This document shows positions 16,852-24,945 of a DNA stretch of 46,853 nucleotides, piece by piece (position 1 is the first letter of the stretch; every line of letters starts with the position of its first letter). Source of the DNA: a virus. The notes under the pieces were generated by a model. The model was not told the origin of the DNA. It was given only the letters and a program-made list of their open reading frames with translations, and ran no database searches. A program made the position numbers and the translations under genes. The stretch is from the IMG/VR virus record IMGVR_UViG_3300017783_000046, positions 1 through 46,853 of that record. One strand, given 5' to 3'.

Positions 16852-16879
16852 TCAATGGAGACATGAGTACCTCGACATC

Positions 16880-17005
16880 ATGGGTTCTCAATTGTCAGAT
16901 TACAAGAAGAATTTATTAGAAACTGGTCCCAATAGCCTCGCACAAGCATGGACAATACAAGCGATGAAAAGGGATTATACCCTAAAGAAGTGGAACAAAT
17001 CCTAG
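16880..17005 (+). CDS. Possible small protein, 41 residues
   Basis: An ATG-started frame after gp3 encodes a lysine-rich, largely helical peptide containing LSDYKKNLLETGPNSLAQAW and ending LKKWNKS. The Shine-Dalgarno is weak. Its 3' part overlaps the 16948 frame, so at most one of the two may be real in that stretch. No function is recognised. Confidence 0.35.
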   Translation: MGSQLSDYKKNLLETGPNSLAQAWTIQAMKRDYTLKKWNKS

Positions 17006-17106
17006 ATATGTGGTATGATGGGGACTGGAACGATGCTCTCATAGGTTTACATCTTTATGAATCTAGAAAAAATACAGGAGTGGTGGGAGAAGGACAGCAA
17101 GATTGA
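16948..17106 (+). CDS. Possible small acidic protein, 52 residues
   Basis: The peptide contains YPKEVEQILDMWYDGDWNDA followed by a short hydrophobic segment. The Trp-rich, acidic composition looks like a genuine protein. The last 50 bases overlap the uvsY start in another frame. Function is unknown, and independent conservation would be needed to choose between this and the 16880 frame. Confidence 0.4.
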   Translation: MDNTSDEKGLYPKEVEQILDMWYDGDWNDALIGLHLYESRKNTGVVGEGQQD

Positions 17107-17485
17107 TCGTTCTCTTTTGTGTGAAGAGTCAGTAAAGATTCCACAGTTACATCAAAGGTACATGGAGATGTACAACATGTTCTTTCTCATGAAGAAAGAA
17201 TCCGAAGCAAAGATCAAAACAATGCGTCGTGATAAGTGGTTGTACTACAAGGGTAGAGCAAAGGCAGAAGTATACAAGAACCTACCATTTGATCTCAAAC
17301 TCACTACCAGAGAAGAGATTGACATGTTCATCGAAGCAGATGAGGAGTACCAAAAGGTAGTTCTAAAAGTAGACTACATAGATCAGATCCTCACATTTCT
17401 AGATTCGATTCTGCGACAAATCAATAATCGCACGTATCAAATCAAGAACGCTATTGAGTGGGAGAAATTTCAGAATGGATTATGA
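17057..17485 (+). CDS. uvsY: Recombination mediator UvsY
   Basis: UvsY loads the UvsX recombinase on gp32-coated single strands. The 142-residue length matches T4 (137). The start MNLEKIQEWWEKDSKID parallels the T4 form (MRLEDLQEELKKDVFID). The central basic helix with WLYYKGRAKAE parallels the T4 LDYYSGRG segment, and the C-terminal helix ends NAIEWEKF. The stop overlaps the next gene (ATGA), so UvsY and the oxygenase are coupled. Placement next to uvsW supports the call. Confidence 0.92.
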   Translation: MNLEKIQEWWEKDSKIDRSLLCEESVKIPQLHQRYMEMYNMFFLMKKESEAKIKTMRRDKWLYYKGRAKAEVYKNLPFDLKLTTREEIDMFIEADEEYQKVVLKVDYIDQILTFLDSILRQINNRTYQIKNAIEWEKFQNGL

Positions 17486-18057
17486 GATACGGTGAACCTT
17501 ACATCATTATGGATATTCCTCCAATCAGTTGGAGTAAGATAAAACAACGACTAGATGTTTTGCCGCTAAAGGAAGCGATGTTAGGTCGCAAAGCGACATG
17601 GCAAGACGGGTCTACAAAATGGTTGAAAACTGCGCGAGACTCTCGCGTAGGTTGGTTAGAAGATCCTCCTATCATGAACATGTTTTTTGATATGGCAGAT
17701 CAAGCTAACCATGAAGCTAAGTGGAATCTAAACATAGATTTTTTAGAACCATTGCAGTACACCGTATATGAACGGGATGGTCATTACGACTGGCACGTTG
17801 ATCAACATGAAGAGCCTAATGCTCAGAACCAAGTAAGAAAAATATCCTGTACATGTTGGGTCAACGATGACTATGAGGGTGGCGATTTCGATCTAGAAAT
17901 GTACAATCCAGTTACAGATCCCAGATACAAAACCTTTACTGCTAGTCCAGGTAAAGTAATTTTTTTCCTCTCTGATTGTTTCCACCGAGTACAACCAATT
18001 ACTTCGGGTGTAAGGAAATCATTAGTAGGATGGTTCTCAGGTCCCCCTTATGTCTAA
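17482..18057 (+). CDS. 2OG-Fe(II) oxygenase, copy 1
   Basis: The product belongs to the prolyl-4-hydroxylase-like superfamily, which hydroxylates proteins or nucleic acid bases using 2-oxoglutarate, oxygen and iron. The iron ligands are visible as His105 and Asp107 in YDWHVDQH and His168 in DCFHRV. The 2-oxoglutarate-binding Arg178 lies in GVRKSLVGWFSG. The product is 191 residues, essentially the bare catalytic domain. The ATG at 17482 overlaps the uvsY stop; an in-frame GTG at 17458 is less likely. The substrate is unknown. It is one of three distinct oxygenases in the window. Confidence 0.88.
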   Translation: MRYGEPYIIMDIPPISWSKIKQRLDVLPLKEAMLGRKATWQDGSTKWLKTARDSRVGWLEDPPIMNMFFDMADQANHEAKWNLNIDFLEPLQYTVYERDGHYDWHVDQHEEPNAQNQVRKISCTCWVNDDYEGGDFDLEMYNPVTDPRYKTFTASPGKVIFFLSDCFHRVQPITSGVRKSLVGWFSGPPYV

Positions 18058-19513
18058 CCTAGTAATCAAGAAAAAGAATGAAGTCTACTTGACAGTAGAA
18101 GCAGAAGCACATGTTCATTATGAACTGTCTGAGTTCTTTTGCTTTGAAGTTGAGTCTGCTAAATTCATGCAGAGGCAGCAACGTTATAAAAGATGGGATG
18201 GTAAAATTAGATTGTATTCTCCTGGTACAGGAGAGATCTATGTGGGTCTCCTCGACTATCTAACTGACTGGGCGTATGAGCATGGATATAGTTGGGAGTT
18301 TGAAGAGAGTAAATTCTTCGGACATCCAAAAGATGAGAATGAATTTATCACTCCAGAATCGGTTGTGGGTTTCGTAAAATCTCTGGGTGTACCGCATAAG
18401 GTTCGAGATTACCAGTACCGTGCAATCTGGGAAGCATTACGCTACAACAGACGATTGCTCCTGTCGCCCACAGCATCAGGCAAATCTCTAATGATCTATT
18501 CATTGGTTAGGTATCACATCAAGGCGGATAGGAATATTCTAATCGTAGTCCCAACCACCTCTCTTGTCGAGCAGATGTATAAAGACTTTGAGGAATATGG
18601 ATGGATGGCGTCCAAATACTGCCACAAAATATATGCGGGGGCAGAAAAATACACGGATCATCAGGTGGTAATTACCACTTGGCAGTCTGTTTATAAGGAA
18701 CCGCGTAAGTGGTTTGACAGGTTTGATGTTGTCATCGGTGACGAGGCGCACCTTTTCAAAGCTAAATCTCTTACTACGTTGATGGCGAAACTGCATGAAT
18801 GTAAATATCGTGTTGGATTTACTGGTACGTTAGATGGCAGTAGTACCAATCAACTTGTATTGGAAGGATTGTTTGGTAGATGCAGTCAAGTCACAAAGAC
18901 TAAAGATCTAATGAAGGCAGGATATGTTGCCAAACTAAAAGTACGAATACTAGTATTTGAACATCCTAAGCAATCATTCGATACTTATCAAGATGAGATT
19001 GACTGGATTGTTGAGAACCCTTCCAGGAACAAGTTCATCAAAAACCTTGTCAAAGATTTAGAAGGAAATACTCTAGTCCTGTTCAACTATGTAGAACGCC
19101 ACGGGGAACCTCTTTATGAACTTATAAATAGTGATGTAGATAAACCAACGTTCTTTGTACACGGTGGAGTTGATGTATCGGATAGAGAATCTATTCGTGA
19201 GATCACAGAACAAAGTAGCAATGCCGTTATTGTTGCTTCCTACGGTACATTTTCTACAGGCATCAACATTCGTAATCTACACAATGTTATCTTCGCTAGT
19301 CCTTCAAAGTCCAGAGTTCGCAACCTACAATCGATTGGTCGTGTTCTAAGGAAAGGCGAAAACAAGTCACAGGCAATATTATATGATCTCGCTGACGATA
19401 CTTCTAAGGGAGCATCTAGGCGAAACTATACTCTCAATCACCTTATAGAACGGGTAAAGGTGTACAACGAAGAGAAATTTGACTATGAAATTTTGGATGT
19501 AAAAATCAAGTGA
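18050..19513 (+). CDS. uvsW: RNA-DNA and DNA helicase UvsW
   Basis: UvsW is the superfamily 2 helicase that unwinds R-loops and branched recombination intermediates and switches off origin replication. The 487-residue product carries an N-terminal duplex-binding domain (QRYKRWDGKIRLY near residue 45). Walker A TASGKS is at 141-146, DEAH at 231-234, motif III GFTGT near 258 and the C-terminal SIGRVLRKG of motif VI near 428. The length is close to T4 (about 500). It overlaps the oxygenase gene by eight bases. Confidence 0.95.
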   Translation: MSNLVIKKKNEVYLTVEAEAHVHYELSEFFCFEVESAKFMQRQQRYKRWDGKIRLYSPGTGEIYVGLLDYLTDWAYEHGYSWEFEESKFFGHPKDENEFITPESVVGFVKSLGVPHKVRDYQYRAIWEALRYNRRLLLSPTASGKSLMIYSLVRYHIKADRNILIVVPTTSLVEQMYKDFEEYGWMASKYCHKIYAGAEKYTDHQVVITTWQSVYKEPRKWFDRFDVVIGDEAHLFKAKSLTTLMAKLHECKYRVGFTGTLDGSSTNQLVLEGLFGRCSQVTKTKDLMKAGYVAKLKVRILVFEHPKQSFDTYQDEIDWIVENPSRNKFIKNLVKDLEGNTLVLFNYVERHGEPLYELINSDVDKPTFFVHGGVDVSDRESIREITEQSSNAVIVASYGTFSTGINIRNLHNVIFASPSKSRVRNLQSIGRVLRKGENKSQAILYDLADDTSKGASRRNYTLNHLIERVKVYNEEKFDYEILDVKIK

Positions 19514-19517
19514 ACCT

Positions 19518-19964
19518 ATGCTCAACTATGTAAAACACGACGAAGAATTTCATTGTAGTATCCGCATGAAATATGGTGCGGAAATACTGGCAGTGGCAAT
19601 GGTATCTCGCGATGAAGATACTGACACTGATGTTGTCTATGTACAGAACCCAGTAGAAGTCAATGTTATGATCCATGAACGTCCAGATGGTAAGTCTGTT
19701 CGTGGTATGGGATTTTCCAAGTGGTGTGCCTTTTCTAACGAGGAGTTTTACATCATCAATGGAAATGATATTCTAACGATGTCTGCTCTTAGTAACGAGA
19801 TCATCATTTTGTATGAAGGTTATCTTCTTTCTGAAGAACACGATAAGTTGAATGAATCCGACCTTTCAACTGGTGGTACTCCTTCTAATCAGGTAAAAGG
19901 ATCTATCGGAAAGATAGAAGAAGCAAGAAAGAAGTTTGAAAGACTGTTCAATAATAAAGCCTAA
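19518..19964 (+). CDS. Conserved cyanophage protein, Sm-like pattern
   Basis: The 148-residue product starts with a small beta-rich region. It contains AEILAVAMVSRDEDTD, then NPVEVNVM, MGFSKWCAF, and a strand with MSALSNEIIILYEGYL near residue 95, followed by a helical charged tail. The order resembles the compact Sm-like beta barrel seen in small phage proteins with an AxVx, NPxxV and late I-L-E motif set. This is a pattern impression only. It sits between uvsW and gp55, four bases after uvsW, a conserved place in cyanophages. The function is unknown. Two further genes at 39917 and 40248 show a similar layout. Confidence 0.6.
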   Translation: MLNYVKHDEEFHCSIRMKYGAEILAVAMVSRDEDTDTDVVYVQNPVEVNVMIHERPDGKSVRGMGFSKWCAFSNEEFYIINGNDILTMSALSNEIIILYEGYLLSEEHDKLNESDLSTGGTPSNQVKGSIGKIEEARKKFERLFNNKA

Positions 19965-20011
19965 TAGTTCTTTTGAACCCCACAGTGTTAGTTTACAGGG
20001 AAAATCGGATG

Positions 20012-20040
20012 TTGTCAAGCTCTGATCTTTGTGTTATACT
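20012..20040 (+). promoter_or_regulatory. Sigma70-type promoter for gp55
   Basis: TTGTCA (20012-20017) and TATACT (20035-20040) are separated by 17 bases, each matching the vegetative consensus at five of six positions. It lies 24 bases before the gp55 ATG. Host polymerase could thus make the late sigma factor before late genes switch on. Confidence 0.75.
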
Positions 20041-20063
20041 ACCTGTGTTAGCAGAACAACCTC

Positions 20064-20537
20064 ATGCAAGTAACGCCAGTGAAAAGAAAAAAAGAACACT
20101 ACGTTGACAATAAGGAGTTTCTCAAAGCACTAGAGCATTACCGTGATGAGGTTGCTATTGCAGAGATTCAAAAGAAACCTAAACCTAGGGTGGGCAATTA
20201 CATCGGAGGATGCTTTCTAAAGATTGCAACCCACCTGTCGTATCGTCCTAACTTCATCAACTACATGTATAAGGATGACATGATTTGTGATGGAGTTGAA
20301 AACTGCATTCAATACATTGATAATTTTGATCCAGCAAAGTCTAAGAATCCCTTTGCATACTTCACACAAATTATTTACTACGCATTCTTGCGTCGGATTC
20401 AAAAAGAAAAACGCCAACTAGACATCAAAGATAAGATTATTGAAAGGTCTGGTTTTGATGAGATTGCATCTGTTGATTCTACTGATGAGAGTTATCACCA
20501 GATCAAGTCTAAGATTGAAATGAGAATGAACTACTGA
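20064..20537 (+). CDS. gp55: Late-promoter sigma factor gp55
   Basis: gp55 is the small sigma-family subunit that directs host polymerase to TATAAATA late promoters with help from gp33 and the gp45 clamp. The product is 157 residues (T4 185). The central region with YRPNFINYMYKDDMICDGVENC and NPFAYFTQIIYYAFLRRIQKE (residues about 70-115) is the sigma region 2-like core and matches gp55 well. It has a sigma70-type promoter directly upstream. The stop overlaps gp47 (TGATG). Confidence 0.94.
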   Translation: MQVTPVKRKKEHYVDNKEFLKALEHYRDEVAIAEIQKKPKPRVGNYIGGCFLKIATHLSYRPNFINYMYKDDMICDGVENCIQYIDNFDPAKSKNPFAYFTQIIYYAFLRRIQKEKRQLDIKDKIIERSGFDEIASVDSTDESYHQIKSKIEMRMNY

Positions 20538-21580
20538 TGAAAATCCTTCTTATTACGGACCAACATTTCGGTGTAAGGAATGATAACTTGGCGTACATTG
20601 AAATGTACCGACAGTTCTATACTGAACTCGTACTTCCTTATATCCAGAAGTCTGGTATTGATACTATCATCTGCTTGGGAGATACCTTTGACAAACGTAA
20701 GTCAATCAATTTCAATTCTTTAGAAGCAGCTAAAGAAATGTGGTTTACGCCATTACAAAAACTAGGCGTAAAGATGCACATGCTTGTAGGTAACCATGAC
20801 ATCTATTACAAGAATACCTTACGGATCAATGCGCCTAGAGAACTGCTGGGTGAGTACGACAACATCACTATTCACGATACCGCTAGCACAGTTAGGTTTG
20901 GTGATTTTCCTATACTTCTTTTGCCTTGGATATGTGACGACAATAGAGAACGAACCATGGAAAGCATCGCAGACAGTAATGCATCTGTCTGTATGGGCCA
21001 TCTTGAACTTGATGGTTTTGAGGCTCATCCAGGGTGTTTTATGAAGGGTGGTCAAGATTCTAACTTGTTCTCTAAGTTCAAGAAAGTATTCTCAGGACAC
21101 TTTCATATGAAGTCTACCAAAAAGAATATCAACTATCTTGGTAACCCATACCAGTTATACTGGAATGACTATGGGTGTAAGCGTGGATTCCATGTATTTG
21201 ATACCGATAGTTTGAAGACTACTTTCTATCGTAATCCTCATGACATGTTCCGCAAGATCTATTACAATGAAGGTGAAGTCCGAAAGGATAAAGAAGAGTC
21301 TGTCAAGGGTAAGTATGTCAAACTAATCGTTGAGAAGAAAGATAACCATGCTGCATTTGATCAATACCTTCGTAGTGTACAGGATGAGCAACCTGCAGAT
21401 CTAAACATCATCGAGAATCTCAGCGTAGATATTGAAGATGGTATTGATGTGGTAGAAACCGAAGATACCCTTACTATGCTAGAGACCTACATAGATGAAG
21501 CAAAAGGGAGTATAAAGGGAGACACCGAATCAATCAAAAGATTGGTAAAATCACTGTACATCGAAGCATGTGAAATCTAA
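20537..21580 (+). CDS. gp47: Recombination endonuclease subunit gp47
   Basis: gp47 is the Mre11/SbcD-like nuclease that with gp46 resects double-strand ends for recombination-dependent replication and degrades host DNA. The metallophosphoesterase motifs are in order: DQHFG near residue 8, GDTFDKR near 47, GNHD near 83 and SGHFHMKS near 187. The 347-residue length matches T4 (339). It overlaps gp55, and its stop overlaps the DUF3110-like gene by one base. Confidence 0.95.
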   Translation: MKILLITDQHFGVRNDNLAYIEMYRQFYTELVLPYIQKSGIDTIICLGDTFDKRKSINFNSLEAAKEMWFTPLQKLGVKMHMLVGNHDIYYKNTLRINAPRELLGEYDNITIHDTASTVRFGDFPILLLPWICDDNRERTMESIADSNASVCMGHLELDGFEAHPGCFMKGGQDSNLFSKFKKVFSGHFHMKSTKKNINYLGNPYQLYWNDYGCKRGFHVFDTDSLKTTFYRNPHDMFRKIYYNEGEVRKDKEESVKGKYVKLIVEKKDNHAAFDQYLRSVQDEQPADLNIIENLSVDIEDGIDVVETEDTLTMLETYIDEAKGSIKGDTESIKRLVKSLYIEACEI

Positions 21581-21831
21581 TGTGGATACTGATAGCACCT
21601 GAATCAGGTGGCGTATATGCTGCCAAAGATCTTACTAACACTAAAGTCGTTCAGATTTTTGAGGAAGAGGATGATGCCGTTCGCTATCATGGACTCTTAC
21701 AGGCAGAAGACTTCAAAGATATTCTGACAGTAGAAGAAGTAGATTTGACAACAGTGGTTGCAAATTGCAGAAAATACGGTTATAGTTATACCATCATAAA
21801 CAAAGACGAACTAGTTATCCCTCCTTTATAA
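21580..21831 (+). CDS. DUF3110-like small protein between gp47 and gp46
   Basis: The 83-residue product begins WILIAPESGGVYAAKD. It continues with a strand-helix unit VVQIFEEEDDAVRYHGLLQA and then the phrase TVEEVD near residue 53. This is the arrangement of DUF3110, a family known mainly from cyanobacteria and plastid-bearing eukaryotes. It overlaps gp47 and gp46 by one base each, so it is made together with the nuclease complex. Whether it modulates that complex or simply rides the operon cannot be told. The family's function is not known to me. Confidence 0.65.
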   Translation: MWILIAPESGGVYAAKDLTNTKVVQIFEEEDDAVRYHGLLQAEDFKDILTVEEVDLTTVVANCRKYGYSYTIINKDELVIPPL

Positions 21832-23552
21832 TGATCCTGTTTGAAAAAATTCGTTGGAAGAACTTCCTTAGCACTGGCAACCAGTTCACAGAGTTCAACC
21901 TAGCGGATTGTCCGTCTACCTTAGTCATAGGTAGGAATGGTGCTGGCAAGTCCACCATTCTAGATGCTTTATGTTTTGTTCTATTCAATAAACCGTTTAG
22001 GAAAATCAACAAACCCCAACTGGTAAACAGTATCAATGAGAAAGACTGTGTTGTAGAGGTTGAATTTTCTATCAATCTGTCCTTGTACAAAGTAGTACGA
22101 GGAATCAAACCCAATGTATTTGAAGTATACAAAGATGGAAGACTTCTCGACCAGGATGCAGCAGCTAAAGATACTCAAAAGTATCTTGAACAGCAAGTCC
22201 TCAAACTCAATTACAAGTCTTTTACACAAGTCGTCATCTTGGGAAGCTCAACATTTGTACCATTCATGCAACTCGCAGCAAATGTTCGACGAGAAGTAAT
22301 CGAAGATCTCCTTGACATTGGTATCTTCTCTAACATGAATCAGGTTCTCAAAGATCGTGTGAGTAGTCTCAGTCAACGTAAAGGTGATTGTGATCACATG
22401 ATGCAACTTGCATCCGAGAAGGTTTCCTTCCAAGAGAAGAACATCATGAACCTAGAGACTGTTGCTGAGCAACGTGTGGATGAGAAGCAGCAAAAGATTG
22501 TAGACAATCAAAAGAATATTGAACAGATTCAAAAGACACTCACCGAACTGCAATCTGTGATTGAATCTAAGGAAGACAATCAGACTGGTCGTGCAGATAT
22601 CTCTAATAAGATCGACCAACTAAAGACTATGAAAGCAAAGGTTGCTACCAAGAAAGCAGCTGTCCATAATGAATTCAACTTCCTTATGGAAAATGATACC
22701 TGTCCTACATGTAAGCAGAGTATTGATCCTGACTTCAAGCAACCTCGCATTGCACATTTAGATGCTAAGGAAATGGAATTTGCTTATGCTATAGAACAAA
22801 TGTCTGATGCAATTGGTAGCAGTGTAGAACAACTGCATATCCTAGAAGCAAATTCAAAAGAACTTTCAAAACTCAGATCTAACTATTCAACGCATGAACG
22901 TGACATCGTTCGTTTTGAATTTGAGAATTTAGATATCAGTAAGCAGATTATTGAACTCCAAACTAACTCGCCAGACCTTGCTGCAGAAAGAGAAACATTA
23001 GACTTTCTACAGGAAGCATATGATAAAACTAGATCTGACTGTGGTGAACTTAGTAAAGAGTATGATGAGTATCGTATTGTATCTAATCTCCTGAAAGATT
23101 CGGGTATCAAAAGCAGGATCATCAAAAAGTATGTTCCTGTATTCAATACACTGATCAATAAGTTCTTGCATAGTATGGACTTCTATGTGAACTTTACTCT
23201 AGATGAAAACTTCGACGAGAGTATCAAGTCTAGGTTTAGGGATGACTTTTCGTATGCCTCTTTCTCTGAAGGTGAGAAGCAGAAGATTGATCTTGCTCTG
23301 TTGTTTACCTGGCGAGAGATTGCCAAGATGAAGAACTCTGTGTCTACTAATCTATTGATTCTAGATGAAGTCTTTGACAGTTCTCTTGATGAAGGTGCTA
23401 CACAAGAACTACTAAAGATCTTACGTGGTCTGGGTAGTGATGCTAATCTATTTGTCATCTCTCACAAGGGAGAAATCCTTGTAGATAAGTTCCTTAGAAC
23501 TGCTATTGTTGAGAAAGTAAACGACTTTTCTAAAGTTCGTTACGATGGTTGA
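21831..23552 (+). CDS. gp46: Recombination endonuclease subunit gp46
   Basis: gp46 is the Rad50/SbcC-like ATPase partner of gp47. Walker A GRNGAGKS is at residues 34-41. Long coiled coils flank the zinc hook CPTC at residues 291-294. The ABC signature FSEGEKQKIDLAL is near 480, and Walker B LLILDEVFDSSLD follows near 508. The 573-residue length matches T4 (560). After the stop comes a gap of about 90 bases with a hairpin and a late-like box. Confidence 0.96.
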   Translation: MILFEKIRWKNFLSTGNQFTEFNLADCPSTLVIGRNGAGKSTILDALCFVLFNKPFRKINKPQLVNSINEKDCVVEVEFSINLSLYKVVRGIKPNVFEVYKDGRLLDQDAAAKDTQKYLEQQVLKLNYKSFTQVVILGSSTFVPFMQLAANVRREVIEDLLDIGIFSNMNQVLKDRVSSLSQRKGDCDHMMQLASEKVSFQEKNIMNLETVAEQRVDEKQQKIVDNQKNIEQIQKTLTELQSVIESKEDNQTGRADISNKIDQLKTMKAKVATKKAAVHNEFNFLMENDTCPTCKQSIDPDFKQPRIAHLDAKEMEFAYAIEQMSDAIGSSVEQLHILEANSKELSKLRSNYSTHERDIVRFEFENLDISKQIIELQTNSPDLAAERETLDFLQEAYDKTRSDCGELSKEYDEYRIVSNLLKDSGIKSRIIKKYVPVFNTLINKFLHSMDFYVNFTLDENFDESIKSRFRDDFSYASFSEGEKQKIDLALLFTWREIAKMKNSVSTNLLILDEVFDSSLDEGATQELLKILRGLGSDANLFVISHKGEILVDKFLRTAIVEKVNDFSKVRYDG

Positions 23553-23557
23553 AGTTA

Positions 23558-23573
23558 TGTATCGAGTGATACA
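23558..23573 (+). repeat. Inverted repeat after gp46
   Basis: TGTATC (23558-23563) and GATACA (23568-23573) are perfect complements around GAGT. There is no T tract, so it is not a classical terminator. An operator or an RNA 3'-end structure is possible. Confidence 0.4.
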
Positions 23574-23609
23574 ATATGTGTGTTACATTCAATAATCAGG
23601 ATATCCACA

Positions 23610-23617
23610 CATAAATA
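23610..23617 (+). promoter_or_regulatory. Late-promoter-like box upstream of small genes
   Basis: CATAAATA differs from TATAAATA at one base and lies 26 bases before the small frame at 23643. It is in a genuine gap, which favours it over chance, but it is not perfect. Confidence 0.4.
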
Positions 23618-23642
23618 CTAGTAGCATTATTGAGGTGGAATC

Positions 23643-23744
23643 ATGAGCGAAAAACGGTCTACATCATGGAGTTCCAAAAGTTACGGAGATGATTATGCAC
23701 AACCTATTGTCACGCTCACAACTGGATGGGTGGCGTCATTTTGA
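23643..23744 (+). CDS. Possible 33-residue protein
   Basis: The frame starts at ATG 23643, with a GAGGTGGAATC ribosome-binding region directly upstream. It encodes a Ser/Tyr-rich peptide beginning SEKRSTSWSSKSYGDDY and ends TGA at 23742. The good Shine-Dalgarno and position after a promoter-like box favour translation. No function is recognised. Confidence 0.5.
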   Translation: MSEKRSTSWSSKSYGDDYAQPIVTLTTGWVASF

Positions 23745-23757
23745 AGAGGGTATTGAT

Positions 23758-23871
23758 ATGTCCACGTCTGAACTAGACAGAATAAACGACTACTACGAAT
23801 GTCTAATAGAGTGCGACGATAGTCAATCATCATGTAAGAGAATTTGTGGGAGGGTATTATCAGAAACATAA
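23758..23871 (+). CDS. Small cysteine-bearing cyanophage protein, 37 residues
   Basis: The peptide MSTSELDRINDYYECLIECD continues with three more residues, then a CKRIC motif and a hydrophobic end. Pairs of cysteines CLIEC and CKRIC spaced about ten residues apart suggest a disulfide- or metal-linked helical hairpin. Similar tiny proteins recur in cyanophages. The start at 23758 has a GAGGG at 23746-23750; a longer frame from 23689 reads through the upstream small gene and is less likely. A terminator follows. Confidence 0.6.
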   Translation: MSTSELDRINDYYECLIECDDSQSSCKRICGRVLSET

Positions 23872-23880
23872 ATCACCTGT

Positions 23881-23901
23881 GGGGACGCTAGTCCCCTTTT
23901 T
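23881..23901 (+). terminator. Intrinsic terminator
   Basis: GGGGAC (23881-23886), loop GCTA and GTCCCC (23891-23896) form a perfect 6-base-pair stem followed by five T. It separates the gp46 transcript and the two tiny genes from the purC block. Confidence 0.85.
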
Positions 23902-23903
23902 CA

Positions 23904-23912
23904 TGCTATACT
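23904..23912 (+). promoter_or_regulatory. Extended -10 promoter for the small-gene block
   Basis: TGCTATACT, an extended -10 element, follows the terminator directly and lies 27 bases before the ATG at 23940. The same string TGCTATACTAA recurs before the AAA+ ATPase gene. There is no convincing -35, because the terminator occupies that position. Confidence 0.55.
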
Positions 23913-23939
23913 AAATATAGTGGGTGACGCAAGATCTAA

Positions 23940-24254
23940 ATGTTATCAACGCAATATAGATTGCGCTTAGAGTTTATCTGTAAGTGCATTGCCAATGGTG
24001 AGGAAGTCAAACTAGATGATATGATCTGGGCAGAAAAACTTGCTAAGTCTCATACACTCGCCAGAGATTGGTTACAAAAAGCACGAAGGCAATCTTCTCA
24101 ACAAATTGAAGAAGGTAGCACCGACGATTTTCTGAATAGGATGGGGTTAGGAGATCCCGACCCATCCAATCATAAAACGGGATTTACTAGTGCTGACGAC
24201 ATAAAAGAATGGTTCGGAAGAGACAAACCTGATGATTGGAGACAGCGAGACTAA
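23940..24254 (+). CDS. Conserved cyanophage hypothetical protein
   Basis: The 104-residue product opens with a helical segment LSTQYRLRLEFICKCIANGE, followed by an Asp-rich loop and WAEKLAKSHTLARDWLQKAR. The C-terminal half is polar with ADDIKEWFGRDKPDDWRQ. It is the first gene behind the extended -10 promoter and begins a series of eight genes linked by overlaps. No domain is recognised, and a regulatory or DNA-associated role would be a guess. Confidence 0.65.
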   Translation: MLSTQYRLRLEFICKCIANGEEVKLDDMIWAEKLAKSHTLARDWLQKARRQSSQQIEEGSTDDFLNRMGLGDPDPSNHKTGFTSADDIKEWFGRDKPDDWRQRD

Positions 24255-24430
24255 TGCCAAGTGAATTTGATTATGTCGAAGCACCTGTAGAAGGTGAAGT
24301 TGATAAGTGGGGATTCACAATCAAACCTGCTATTAGCGATAACGAATTGATTCGTAGGTGTCTAAGAAATGCTCCTTGTGGTTGTGACAAAAAACAAGTT
24401 GAACGAGTGATCCAACAATACTATGACTAA
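24254..24430 (+). CDS. Small hypothetical protein, 58 residues
   Basis: The product starts MPSEFDYVEAPVEG and carries a CGCDKKQVERVIQQYYD end with a Cys-Gly-Cys pair. The ATG at 24254 overlaps the preceding stop (TAATG), and an in-frame TTG at 24236 is unnecessary. The stop overlaps the next start. No function is recognised. Confidence 0.6.
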   Translation: MPSEFDYVEAPVEGEVDKWGFTIKPAISDNELIRRCLRNAPCGCDKKQVERVIQQYYD

Positions 24431-24527
24431 GAAACAATACAAACAATTGCTGCTAGATCATTTCACAGAGCGATTGGATAAGTTGACAGCAAAGGAACTG
24501 AAGGAACTTGTGGCAAGGCATACATGA
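24423..24527 (+). CDS. Small helical protein, 34 residues
   Basis: A short charged peptide with KKQYKQLLLDHFTERLDKL, predicted to be one amphipathic helix. It starts inside the end of the previous gene and ends in an ATGA overlap with the next. That coupling is the main support for a real gene. Confidence 0.5.
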   Translation: MTKKQYKQLLLDHFTERLDKLTAKELKELVARHT

Positions 24528-24655
24528 AGGATTATGTCTGTGTCGCAACATGGGATCCTATTTTCGAGATGATGCGCTATCGTTGGGTACACAAATCTGA
24601 AAAGGATCCTGTGCAATTCGTAAAAAACCTCAATCCAGAAGAGGTGTATCTTTGA
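24524..24655 (+). CDS. Small hypothetical protein, 43 residues
   Basis: The peptide begins MKDYVCVATWDPIFEMMRYRW and ends NPEEVYL. It is coupled to both neighbours by ATGA and TTGA overlaps, and AAGGCA lies before its start. Aromatic residues suggest a folded mini-protein. No function is recognised. Confidence 0.5.
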   Translation: MKDYVCVATWDPIFEMMRYRWVHKSEKDPVQFVKNLNPEEVYL

Positions 24656-24945
24656 AACAATTGTTCTTAGTTGACATCGGTGGTGGAAGATGTATCACTC
24701 ATGATGGACATGTTCAGATGGGTATCTTCAATCATACAGTAGAGAAGCATCTTGAGTTATGTCCTGAACAAGATTGGCAGGTAACATACTGGATGCCTGA
24801 TCCTCTAGGGTTACGATACAAGAGAGCAAACTTTCAGCATACTATGAAAGCAAACGAAGGTTCTGCTAGAACTGACAATGCTGGTGATAGTAGACCAAGA
24901 GACTTCCCAGATCAAGCAACAAATAGATTAGAAAGAACACTATGA
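24652..24945 (+). CDS. Hypothetical protein with TTG start
   Basis: The 97-residue product begins at TTG 24652, overlapping the previous stop as TTGA, with AGAGGTG about seven bases upstream. The first ATG in frame is at 24691 and lacks such context. The sequence has a LVDIGGGRCITHDGHVQMG beta region, YWMPDPLGLRYKR and a polar C-terminal tail. No known family is recognised. Confidence 0.55.
   Translation: MKQLFLVDIGGGRCITHDGHVQMGIFNHTVEKHLELCPEQDWQVTYWMPDPLGLRYKRANFQHTMKANEGSARTDNAGDSRPRDFPDQATNRLERTL

Noticed and set aside
19123-19130. TATAAATA inside uvsW as a late promoter
   Set aside because: It lies deep in the coding region with no gene start nearby, and chance matches are expected at this composition.
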